From JBOHHR01 sp050740975 (lineage in GTDB: Bacteria; Pseudomonadota; Gammaproteobacteria; JBOHHR01): a DNA stretch of 5,776 nt. Both the position numbers and the translations under genes were made by a program. The notes beneath the pieces were generated by a model that was given only the letters and a program-made list of their open reading frames with translations, was not told where the DNA came from and did not search any database. The stretch spans positions 1 through 5,776 of the forward strand of contig JBOIEE010000147.1 of NCBI GenBank assembly GCA_050740975.1, written 5' to 3'. Shown here piece after piece: positions 1 to 5,467 of this stretch; within the stretch, counting starts at the first letter, position 1, and each line of letters opens with the position of its first letter.

Positions 1-507
1 GGTCAGCAAATGGATGAAGGACACCTCTTGGACCTGCTAAGCGAATATCTGTGCGATACCTGCAAGACGTTTGGTTCGCCCCATCTGGCGGCTGTTGCCC
101 ATTTCCACGACTTACCCGTACAAGAACCCTGGGGCGAAACGATTCAGATCCGCGATGGTGTGGGCATCGATCGCGATAGTGAGCGGGCGAAGGATCAAAT
201 TAAGTTCGACTATGAGATCGTTCCGGCACAGACGGAGTTTGCGTTTGTTCTAACGTTGGAAAACCCGACCGAGCGAGACCTGGGCTTGGTCGCGGTGGGT
301 CTCCAGGAATTTACCAACGGCATGGTCCCGCTCGGGGGAATCCGTTCCCGCGGATTGGGGCGCTGCCATTTGCATGATTTGAAAATAGCTACAGTGGATT
401 TCACCGATCCGAGGTCACTGCGTGATTATCTAGTGACTGGCTGGCCCGCACCAGCCCCGCTCGGCGATTTCGTAGAGCAGCGAACAGCGAGACTGTTGGC
501 GACATAG
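1..507 (+). CDS. Cas7-type RAMP subunit of a type III CRISPR complex (5'-truncated by window edge)
   Basis: The reading frame is open from base 1 (GQQ precedes the first Met at base 10), so the true start lies upstream and about the first third of the protein, including the G-x-SLKG-type loop, is missing. Visible are a CDTC metal-binding-type pair followed by FGS, the RDGVGIDR signature, and near the C-terminus GGIRSRGLGR, the glycine-rich RAMP motif. These line up in the same order with CPIC-FGS, RDGVGIDR and GKSRGLGQ of the next gene, so the two are paralogues. Cas7 subunits form the backbone of the type III effector, bind crRNA and often cleave target RNA at regular intervals. The catalytic Asp region is not in the window, so cleavage cannot be judged. 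It ends in TAG (505-507), which overlaps the ribosome binding site of the next gene. Whether it is closer to Csm3 or Csx7 is uncertain. Confidence 0.88.
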   Translation, partial: GQQMDEGHLLDLLSEYLCDTCKTFGSPHLAAVAHFHDLPVQEPWGETIQIRDGVGIDRDSERAKDQIKFDYEIVPAQTEFAFVLTLENPTERDLGLVAVGLQEFTNGMVPLGGIRSRGLGRCHLHDLKIATVDFTDPRSLRDYLVTGWPAPAPLGDFVEQRTARLLAT

Positions 508-513
508 GAGGGG
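506..513 (+). promoter_or_regulatory. Strong Shine-Dalgarno overlapping the upstream stop codon
   Basis: AGGAGGGG begins inside the TAG stop of the first RAMP gene and ends two bases before the ATG at 516. The GGAGG core is about five bases from the start. It fixes the start of the second RAMP gene and suggests coupled translation within the operon. Confidence 0.7.
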
Positions 514-515
514 TC

Positions 516-1475
516 ATGCTCAAGCAATTGGTCAATGAATGCCTGATTAGGCTGAAAATAGTGCCCACCGGACCTATCCTGATTAAATCAGGGATCCCTA
601 CGCTGAGCGGCCCGGATATGGCGTTCGTGACGACTTGGCGCAACGGCAGACAGGAGGTGTACTTGCCAGGTAGCTCTCTCAAAGGGGTGCTCCGTAGCCA
701 TGCCGAGCGGATCGCACGGACACTGAGCCCCGCCGCGTCATGCAACCCCTTTAAGGACGCCAATGACCCCGAAGCATTCTGCGGCACCTGCTTTGAAGAA
801 CGCAAAAATGCGAAAGAGAAACTAGACAATCCCACAGTGTATTCGGACTCCTGCCCGATCTGCCGGCTGTTTGGCTCGACCTGGTACGCCGGGCGACTGG
901 CGACCGAGGATGCTTATGCGATCGACGGCGCGCCCCGGCCCGAGCAGCGCGATGGGGTCGGCATCGATCGATTCACCGGCGGTGCGGCGCAAGGCGCAAA
1001 GTTCGATCTCGAAGTGGTCACCGGAGGAGTCTTTATCACCCATTTGCACCTGCGGAACTTCGAGCTGTGGCAACTGGGGTTGCTGGGCTTCGTGGTAGCG
1101 GATCTCAAGGACCGGCTTATCCGGGTGGGCTGCGGCAAGTCGCGTGGCCTGGGTCAAATTGAAGGCACGGTTGAAAAAGTGCGCCTCGACTACTTAGGAC
1201 CCCATGCGCCACAACCGGTCGAGGGGCGGCTGAGCTTAAAGGGTGTGGGCGAGATGGTCCTGGATTCTGTGGCTGGGAAATACGGCATGGCACGTCCAGA
1301 CTCAGTAAGCGTCCCGGCGCCAGAGGCACCAACAGGAAACGCCCTGCGCACAACCTTTTGCTGGCAAGGCACAGCTTTTCCTTGGGAGGCATTGGGTCCT
1401 TTATGGGTCGAAAAGGCTGAGGGCTATGATAACCCACCGGGAATGATCCCCTATCGCGCTGGAAGAAGGCGATGA
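516..1475 (+). CDS. csx7: Type III CRISPR RAMP protein, Csx7 (SSO1426)/Csm3-like Cas7 subunit
   Basis: Complete 319-residue Cas7-group RAMP protein. In order: an N-terminal strand with VPTGPILIKSG (about 16-26); PDMAFV (33-38), whose Asp34 sits where Csm3-type subunits carry the RNA-cleaving aspartate; PGSSLKGVLRS (51-61); a cysteine set consisting of Cys76, CGTC (89-92) and CPIC (113-116), probably binding zinc; RDGVGIDR (145-152); NFELWQLGLL (181-190); and GCGKSRGLGQ (205-214). This motif string matches what is known of the SSO1426/Csx7 RAMP family. The expected role is a backbone subunit that holds crRNA and cuts bound target RNA. The stretch after about residue 230 is a poorly conserved tail (ends ...YRAGRRR). 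The stop overlaps the next start in ATGA (1472-1475), indicating translational coupling. Family assignment is from motif recognition only; Asp34 as catalytic is inferred by position. Confidence 0.93.
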   Translation: MLKQLVNECLIRLKIVPTGPILIKSGIPTLSGPDMAFVTTWRNGRQEVYLPGSSLKGVLRSHAERIARTLSPAASCNPFKDANDPEAFCGTCFEERKNAKEKLDNPTVYSDSCPICRLFGSTWYAGRLATEDAYAIDGAPRPEQRDGVGIDRFTGGAAQGAKFDLEVVTGGVFITHLHLRNFELWQLGLLGFVVADLKDRLIRVGCGKSRGLGQIEGTVEKVRLDYLGPHAPQPVEGRLSLKGVGEMVLDSVAGKYGMARPDSVSVPAPEAPTGNALRTTFCWQGTAFPWEALGPLWVEKAEGYDNPPGMIPYRAGRRR

Positions 1476-1945
1476 CCGAGCGTCTTTGGACGGCGGATCT
1501 GACATCGGACCAGCTCGAGCGGTGGCTGACTCCGCCGCGCACCGAATCCCCCTTCACTATCCTGGAAAGCCTGACCAATATCGACTTTCCCGCGCACAAT
1601 GAGCACTTCACGTTAGCGAACTGGTTTCAGGGCCGCATCTTTGGGGAGTCCTTCGAGCTGCGTTGGGAACGGCAGGCTAGTGGCTATCGGGCGTGGCTGA
1701 CAGGGCGGGAGACGGGCGAGGGGTTCACAGCAATGTTGATGCAATTGGATGAAACAACAGTAGAAGAAGACCAGCGCTGCTACCTGTGGGTAGGCAACGA
1801 AATGCGTATCGCGCGCCGGATGGAGTATCGCGAGCTGGGTAGCGGAAGTGGCGGCCGGCCAGTATTGGTCCGGCGTGAGTTCCGGCGCCAGGGCGTGCTG
1901 GTCTATTACCGGCTGGTCCGGATGGAACGCGAGGGCACGCCATGA
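1472..1945 (+). CDS. csx19: Csx19-like protein of a type III-D CRISPR system
   Basis: A 157-residue soluble protein without signal peptide or membrane segment. Recognisable are GRIF...FELRW (54-65), CYLWVG (103-108), RIARRMEYR (112-120) and a C-terminal strand pair REFRRQGVLVYYRL (135-148). This pattern, the length and the position directly before a TIGR03986-type RAMP gene fit the small Csx19 (TIGR03984-type) family found in III-D loci. Its biochemical role is not well established; in III-D complexes it is regarded as an accessory or complex-associated subunit. The start is set by ATGA overlap with the preceding gene, with a weak GAAGAAGG upstream. The end again overlaps the next ATG by four bases. 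The call rests on a few motifs plus context, so a divergent unrelated small subunit cannot be excluded. Confidence 0.7.
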   Translation: MTERLWTADLTSDQLERWLTPPRTESPFTILESLTNIDFPAHNEHFTLANWFQGRIFGESFELRWERQASGYRAWLTGRETGEGFTAMLMQLDETTVEEDQRCYLWVGNEMRIARRMEYRELGSGSGGRPVLVRREFRRQGVLVYYRLVRMEREGTP

Positions 1946-3000
1946 ACGCCTACGATTTCGTCCCTTTGGTGGGTGAGGCACCGGATCGAAATAAGGAGAC
2001 GCGGTTGCATCATAAGTTCCACAGCCTGAACGGGCGGATGGAATGCACGCTCACCGCGCGCACGCCGCTCTTCGTGCCGCGCGGCCAGGCGTACAGGACC
2101 GAGCGCTCGCGGGCCCACGAAACGCTTACGTTCTTCCGTGATACACAACGGTGTCCGGCCATCCCAGGGACATCCCTCAAAGGTGTGATCCGCAGTGTCG
2201 CCGAGGCAGCGGCGAACGCGTGCCTGATACTGCCCAATCGTTTGAGCTACGAGCGGCAGCGGGTGGAGTACGACCTGCCACCGGGCTTTCGCGCATGCAA
2301 TGATCTGAAGCGCCTGTGCCCTGCGTGCCACCTGTTCGGGATGTTGAACAGGGGTACAGTATTCGCGGGTAACGTGACAGTCGGGGACGCGACGGCCCAG
2401 CCCGGTTACAAAATGCAGCGGTTCACGCTGGCCGTATTGAGCGCGCCTAAACCTCGCCATGTGGCCTTTTATTCCAAGGAGATCGATAGGAACAAACCGC
2501 CGGTGCGCGGGCGCAAGTTCTACTATCACCACAGGCAAGGCCCCCAACTACGCGCCGAGAGAGATGGTCAAAACAAGACGGTGGAGGCGGTGCTGCCGGG
2601 CGCTGTTTTCACATTCGAGGTGGAATACATCAATCTTACCGACGAGGATTTGAACCTGCTTCTGTTCGCTCTTGTCCTGTGGGAAGACACCTGCCACAAG
2701 ATCGGCATGGGCAAACCCATCGGCCTCGGGAGCGCGAAGATCAGGATCACCGAGATCAGGCAGTTGAATTGTCGGGCGAGATACCGGCAGCTCAACTCGG
2801 GCTGGGAAAGCGCCTTGACCGGCGCCGCTCTGGAAAGGTTCGTCGACGAGCGCGTCGCAAGCTATCGTGAGGAACGCGCGGGAAACCTCAAAGACCTGCA
2901 CCGGATCCTGAGCTGGGACCACGCACCCGCGAATCTTTCCTATCCCGGCCAGGAGTGGTTCAGGTCCAATCCGCGTACCCCACTCGAAGGAGCACCCTGA
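1942..3000 (+). CDS. Type III CRISPR RAMP protein (TIGR03986-type Cas7)
   Basis: Complete 352-residue RAMP protein, longer than the Csx7 paralogue. It opens with YDFVPLVG (4-11), a start typical of this group. It then shows TPLFVP (41-46), IPGTSLKGVIRS (74-85), CPACHLFG (126-133) with a probable zinc-binding cysteine pair, RGRKFYYHH (189-197), which is characteristic of the TIGR03986 RAMP family, and GMGKPIGLGS (255-264), the C-terminal glycine-rich RAMP loop. A charged C-terminal extension follows (about 275-352). It should be a backbone or capping subunit of the III-D effector. Counting back from the PGTS loop I see no aspartate where the Csx7 neighbour has Asp34 (the nearest residues are Ala58-His59-Glu60), so it may not cut RNA; this is positional inference. 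A GAGGG at 1931-1935, six bases before ATG, and the ATGA overlap support the start. Confidence 0.88.
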   Translation: MNAYDFVPLVGEAPDRNKETRLHHKFHSLNGRMECTLTARTPLFVPRGQAYRTERSRAHETLTFFRDTQRCPAIPGTSLKGVIRSVAEAAANACLILPNRLSYERQRVEYDLPPGFRACNDLKRLCPACHLFGMLNRGTVFAGNVTVGDATAQPGYKMQRFTLAVLSAPKPRHVAFYSKEIDRNKPPVRGRKFYYHHRQGPQLRAERDGQNKTVEAVLPGAVFTFEVEYINLTDEDLNLLLFALVLWEDTCHKIGMGKPIGLGSAKIRITEIRQLNCRARYRQLNSGWESALTGAALERFVDERVASYREERAGNLKDLHRILSWDHAPANLSYPGQEWFRSNPRTPLEGAP

Positions 3001-3001
3001 T

Positions 3002-3667
3002 ATGCGTGTATTGATCGCGCTGGCGGGAAAGGAGCCGATTCCGAACCTTATTCCGCTCTTCGCGGCGCCTGCTACTGAACCATTCGACTGCGTGCAGTTC
3101 CTAGTATCGGGCAACCCGAAGGTCCAGGAGGTTGCCGAGCATCTCGGCGGTGCGATCCAGAAGGACTCAGTGCTCTCGGGTGTGGGGGTAGGAAATCATC
3201 GGGCAATGGACGCCTGGGATCTCGACAAGGCCCGTGACGATTGCAGCGCGGCGATTCAATATTATAAGGACGCTGGACATACGGTCATGTTGAACCTGAG
3301 CGGAGGCACCAAGATCATGTCGCTGGCCGCGTTCCAGGCGGCTGTGAACGCGGGCGTAGAGGCGCTCTACGTCAATACGGAGCGGGGGGAGATAATAAGT
3401 TTCGATGCGCAAGGCAACGCGACCGGCAAGAGGCCGTTCACCGCCAGGATCTCCATAGAAACGCAACTGCGTGCGGCGGGACGAGAGCTCAAGCAAAACC
3501 CCCGGAAACCGATGCTGCGTCCCGCCCAACTGCCTCCCGATCGAGCCAACTTCGCCAGGTATTTAGTCGACCGACAGCCCACGCGCAACTTATCCGTAAA
3601 GTCCTGGATCTCGCGCGCGCGGATGGGGGCGTTGCTTGGGGACGCCCGGTCCAATTCCAACCATTAG
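3002..3667 (+). CDS. Card1-like CRISPR ancillary effector, N-terminal CARF half (frameshifted gene, part 1)
   Basis: Starts one base after the RAMP stop, with GAAGGAG at 2986-2992 as ribosome binding site, so it belongs to the effector operon. Residues 1 to about 150 form a CARF domain: beta-strand MRVLIAL, then the ligand-loop motif NLSGGTKIMSLAAF (98-111), nearly identical to the NITGGTKIMSLAAF segment of characterised Card1. A segment ISIETQLRAAG (150-160) matches the start of the linker after CARF. CARF domains bind cyclic oligoadenylate made by Cas10; in Card1 this activates a DNA/RNA nuclease. Residues after about 193 (RNLSVKSWISRARMG...) look like out-of-frame sequence: the +1-numbered frame (codons starting 3583, 3586 and so on) reads AQLIRKVLDLARADGGVAW and runs without a stop into the nuclease half. 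Joined, the product would be about 385 residues, close to the usual Card1 length. As sequenced the gene is broken, or the assembly lacks a base. Confidence 0.88.
   Translation: MRVLIALAGKEPIPNLIPLFAAPATEPFDCVQFLVSGNPKVQEVAEHLGGAIQKDSVLSGVGVGNHRAMDAWDLDKARDDCSAAIQYYKDAGHTVMLNLSGGTKIMSLAAFQAAVNAGVEALYVNTERGEIISFDAQGNATGKRPFTARISIETQLRAAGRELKQNPRKPMLRPAQLPPDRANFARYLVDRQPTRNLSVKSWISRARMGALLGDARSNSNH
3571..3600 (+). other. Probable frameshift site in the Card1-like gene
   Basis: Homology-like sequence passes from one frame (...FARYLVDRQPT) to the frame one base back (AQLIRKVLDLARADGG...) around 3581-3590. One missing base, for example in CCC (3578-3580) or CGCGC, would restore a continuous protein. 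No X-XXY-YYZ slippery heptamer is visible here, so programmed -1 frameshifting is unlikely. A mutation or a sequencing/assembly indel remains possible. Confidence 0.65.
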
Positions 3668-3675
3668 GCCGAAGC

Positions 3676-4158
3676 GTGGCGGCTGCGCAGCAAGCTCATG
3701 ATCTTAAACTGTGGACTTGGGACAAGACAGCGAACACGATTACGATCGCAAACCAACACGCCTTCGAGTTCTTGAACGGTGGATGGGTGGAAGAATTCGC
3801 CCTCGTAACACTTGACGACAGCGGGTATTTTGATGAGGTTCTGGCGAACGTTGAGGTACAGGACTTTGCGGGCGAAATGGATGTAGCGGCCACACTCAAC
3901 GGCAGGTTGGGGATCATAGAATGCAAGACCACCGGCCCAGCAAAAGGTGAACGGAAAGCATCTGTAATTGTAAAATATCTAATGCACGAGCACATGTTTG
4001 GAGGCTTGTACGCAAAGGCCATTCTGGCTTTGCCCTCGAATGAAGATATCACGGACTGGAAGAAATTATGCGACCAATACGACGTTGCTCATCCTATTCA
4101 TAGCGATGAGCTGAAATACCTCGCGAACACGATGTATCGCCTGCTCACACCGATATGA
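3676..4158 (+). CDS. Card1-like CRISPR ancillary effector, C-terminal PD-(D/E)XK nuclease half (frameshifted gene, part 2)
   Basis: This frame carries the nuclease domain of the Card1/DUF1887 family. FLNGGWVEEFAL (32-43) corresponds to the ITGGWFEEYVY segment of Card1. GEMDVAATLNGRLGIIECKTT (66-86) holds the active site: Asp69, Glu82 and Lys84 give the D-(x)n-E-x-K arrangement expected for metal-dependent cleavage of nucleic acid. The frame stays open upstream of the nominal GTG at 3676 to at least about 3496, and no Shine-Dalgarno precedes that GTG, so this is the second half of the preceding CARF gene rather than an independent gene. All catalytic residues appear intact, so the loss of function, if real, comes from the frameshift alone. 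Its base composition is clearly lower in G+C than the CARF half. A stand-alone nuclease from internal initiation is possible but lacks sequence support. Confidence 0.85.
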   Translation: MAAAQQAHDLKLWTWDKTANTITIANQHAFEFLNGGWVEEFALVTLDDSGYFDEVLANVEVQDFAGEMDVAATLNGRLGIIECKTTGPAKGERKASVIVKYLMHEHMFGGLYAKAILALPSNEDITDWKKLCDQYDVAHPIHSDELKYLANTMYRLLTPI

Positions 4159-4213
4159 GCGTCGACGATTTCTCGCGAGTTTGGAGCGATCACTTTAGGT
4201 TTGTACGAGGGGG

Positions 4214-4459
4214 ATGAATTTCTATGGCACGCTTTCTTGTATACCTAGAACCTGCGCTGTGGAAGAAGGCGATTACATAGTCTCGGCGCCAGCGCTCCCT
4301 GGCTGCGCTACACAGGGAGGGACGGAAGAGGAAGCGCTTGCGATGATTCAGGATGCTAGCCGGGGCTACATCCTCAGCTTGGCCAAGCATGGTGACTCAT
4401 TGCCCTTATCCTGTGAGGCAGGCAAATTCAAGGTTGTGGAAATTGAAACAGCTGCATGA
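4214..4459 (+). CDS. HicB-family (UPF0150) antitoxin-like protein, orphan, N-terminus probably frameshifted
   Basis: An 81-residue protein with the HicB N-terminal fold signature: EEGDYIVSAPALPGC (17-31) followed by ATQGGTEEEAL (32-42) and a helix ending in a KHGDSLP segment (58-64). HicB partners neutralise HicA mRNA interferases, but no HicA ORF (short, with a conserved catalytic His) is visible on either side, and no C-terminal DNA-binding domain is present. It therefore fits the many solo HicB-like proteins of unknown role. The first 15 residues (MNFYGTLSCIPRTCA) do not look like a HicB start. The ATG at 4224 in another frame gives MARFLVYLEPA, which does, and it joins EEGDYIV after a one-base shift near 4251-4262. 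GAGGGGG at 4207-4213 directly abuts the ATG at 4214 but lies ten bases before the ATG at 4224, which favours 4224 as the ancestral start. Confidence 0.75.
   Translation: MNFYGTLSCIPRTCAVEEGDYIVSAPALPGCATQGGTEEEALAMIQDASRGYILSLAKHGDSLPLSCEAGKFKVVEIETAA
4224..4262 (+). other. Displaced 5' end of the HicB-like gene (second apparent frameshift)
   Basis: ATG at 4224 reads MARFLVYLEPA, a typical HicB N-terminal strand, then loses frame (LWKKAIT) and stops at 4278. The sensible continuation VEEGDYIV lies in the frame one base back from 4259. A single missing base near 4251-4262 explains both readings. Confidence 0.55.
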
Positions 4460-4594
4460 GCCGTCTGCTGTGTGTTTCCTGCTGCACGTGAGGTATTTGT
4501 GCAACCAGGCCGAACAAGCCACGACACTTTGTAACCCGTCCTTACCCGTCGCCACCGCCCGCTTTGCCCACCATTGCGCCTATTTGGGGTAGAC
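4460..4594. other. Intergenic region between HicB-like gene and membrane/SAVED-like gene
   Basis: 135 bases with no convincing gene. ACCCGTC occurs twice, three bases apart, around 4532-4549. I see no clear -35/-10 pair or terminator. It is the only gap over 100 bases upstream of the accessory pair, so a promoter for that pair, if separate, should lie here. Confidence 0.3.
4586..4589 (+). promoter_or_regulatory. Ribosome binding site choosing ATG 4595
   Basis: GGGG five bases before the ATG at 4595 favours this start over the in-frame TTG at 4574, which lacks a purine-rich leader and would add seven residues before the membrane segment. Confidence 0.5.
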
Positions 4595-5137
4595 ATGCCA
4601 TCACTCGTGAATTTTATAAACGACGTACTTAGCCCCATTAGCGTCGTCATCGGCATCATCACCATTTTTCCGGTTTTATGGATCTGGTGGGATGTGACGT
4701 TCGGACGCAAGCGGCGGCACAAACAATGGTTCGAAGAAGTGAGAAAACCTACAGCCCTCGAAGGGCAAAGACATGGCATATTAATCGCGGATCTGCATCC
4801 TCAATACAACATCAGAACGTCTGTGGAGGCTTATACGTGCAACACCGATTTACTCAAAGACGTTCCTTCTGACCGAATCTTCCAGGTCTGCCGCGAGAAA
4901 TGGTTAGGTCCCGACGACATGGCCGACCTTGTCAAAGAGATCCGTGAGAGAGCTGCGGAAGTCGTTCGGGCTGGCATTGACGTGCTACACCTCTTCTATG
5001 CTGGACCCGTAATTCCTCCCGCCATAATTGGAGCGGTATTTGCCAACACCTGTCTGGTTATGCTGTATCAGCACACGCAGCAAGGAGGTTATGTCAACTG
5101 GGGACCGTTACGTCATGATGAGCATGAATCTTCCTGA
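4595..5137 (+). CDS. Single-pass membrane protein with a SAVED-like (half-length) cytosolic domain; candidate CRISPR cOA effector
   Basis: 180 residues from ATG 4595. Residues about 12-35 form one hydrophobic segment rich in Ile/Val and ending with two or three Trp, followed by GRKRRHK (37-43), so the positive-inside rule puts the C-terminal domain in the cytoplasm. That domain begins with a buried strand GILIADL (61-67) and carries LHLFYAGPVIPPAIIGAVFAN (131-151), VMLYQH (155-160) and YVNWGPLR (166-173). This order (strand-FxAGP-helix-strand-YxxWGPL) resembles the C-terminal half of SAVED domains, the CARF-related sensors of cyclic oligonucleotides in CBASS and some type III CRISPR effectors. 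Only about 120 residues follow the membrane segment, too short for the usual two-lobed SAVED domain. Its position after a type III locus and overlap with a Csx3-like gene suggest a membrane-acting immune effector gated by cOA. The domain call is by eye; function is inferred. Confidence 0.65.
   Translation: MPSLVNFINDVLSPISVVIGIITIFPVLWIWWDVTFGRKRRHKQWFEEVRKPTALEGQRHGILIADLHPQYNIRTSVEAYTCNTDLLKDVPSDRIFQVCREKWLGPDDMADLVKEIRERAAEVVRAGIDVLHLFYAGPVIPPAIIGAVFANTCLVMLYQHTQQGGYVNWGPLRHDEHESS
5083..5089 (+). promoter_or_regulatory. Perfect but oddly spaced Shine-Dalgarno before the Csx3-like gene
   Basis: AGGAGGT inside the upstream coding sequence sits only about two bases before the in-frame ATG at 5091 and about 25 bases before ATG 5115. 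Neither spacing is normal. It may serve re-initiation or coupling, or be chance; it leaves the start of the downstream gene open. Confidence 0.4.
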
Positions 5138-5402
5138 TCTAATTGTTGGAAGCCCAGACGTGATCATAGAAATCGATCTGCAACAGTTTTTTGAGAAAGA
5201 AGCTAAGCTCGCCGACCTCCAGGCTTATATCGACAAAGCGTTACAACTTGCCGGTTCCGGCAACGAAGTGATCCTAACCGGTGGCGCCCCCATTTGGCTA
5301 TACCTGAAAATAGCACACGCCCTCCACGGAAAGGCCAAGCGACTCATCTACCGCTCGCCGGTCACGGGCGACGTGGTAATCTTCGATCATGACCCTTTTT
5401 AA
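5115..5402 (+). CDS. Csx3-like (CARF-related) CRISPR accessory protein
   Basis: About 95 residues from ATG 5115 (alternatives: ATG 5091 with an AGGAGGT leader, ATG 5118 or 5124), overlapping the membrane gene by 23 bases in another frame. The protein has IIEIDL (17-22), an acidic helix, then EVILTGGAPIWLYLKIAHALH (51-71) and a terminal strand GDVVIF (85-90). The segment GxxPIWL...AH followed by a Tyr-containing strand and G-x-VV matches Csx3, whose fold is related to CARF and which in type III systems binds and degrades cyclic tetra-adenylate. Csx3 enzymes have YDPR-x-G before the last strand; here it is YRSPVTGD, so the conserved Asp and Arg are not in place, although a His corresponding to the catalytic-region histidine (His71) is kept. 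It may bind cOA or its partner without cleaving. No membrane segment. Overlap with the SAVED-like gene argues for a joint function. Confidence 0.7.
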   Translation: MMSMNLPDLIVGSPDVIIEIDLQQFFEKEAKLADLQAYIDKALQLAGSGNEVILTGGAPIWLYLKIAHALHGKAKRLIYRSPVTGDVVIFDHDPF

Positions 5403-5424
5403 TCAATCTCCTGTGGCCCCCGTG

Positions 5425-5467
5425 GGAGGATGGCAGGTCAAGCGCCCAACCCCTACCTTCATCCTCC
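5425..5467 (+). promoter_or_regulatory. Hairpin with perfect 8-bp outer stem
   Basis: GGAGGATG (5425-5432) is the exact reverse complement of CATCCTCC (5460-5467). Inside a small internal loop, AGGT (5435-5438) pairs with ACCT (5455-5458), leaving a 16-base loop. Its right arm is shared with the terminator-like hairpin that follows, so the two structures exclude each other. Confidence 0.45.

Noticed and set aside
210..2547. Several antisense reading frames of 64-213 codons opposite the RAMP and Csx19 genes
   Set aside because: They lie wholly opposite well-supported genes in GC-rich DNA, show no domain motifs, and are expected shadow frames.
2548..3660. Antisense frames of 97-188 codons opposite the third RAMP and Card1-like genes
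   Set aside because: No recognisable protein motifs; the + strand genes account for the coding signal.
3571..3680. Programmed -1 frameshift in the Card1-like gene
   Set aside because: No slippery heptamer in the overlap of the two frames; a single missing base explains it more simply.
4172..4179. CTCGCGAG palindrome after the Card1-like gene as a terminator
   Set aside because: Eight-base palindrome without loop or T tract; more likely chance.
4353..4592. 79-codon + strand frame overlapping the HicB-like gene
   Set aside because: It overlaps the HicB domain in another frame, has no HicA features and reads as low-complexity translated intergenic sequence.
4460..4594. HicA toxin gene next to HicB
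   Set aside because: Translation of the region after the HicB stop gives only short frames without the HicA double-stranded RNA-binding-like pattern or catalytic His.
5028..5114. Longer start for the Csx3-like gene inside the membrane-protein gene
   Set aside because: The extra N-terminal residues are out-of-frame translation of the conserved SAVED-like C-terminus and resemble nothing in Csx3.
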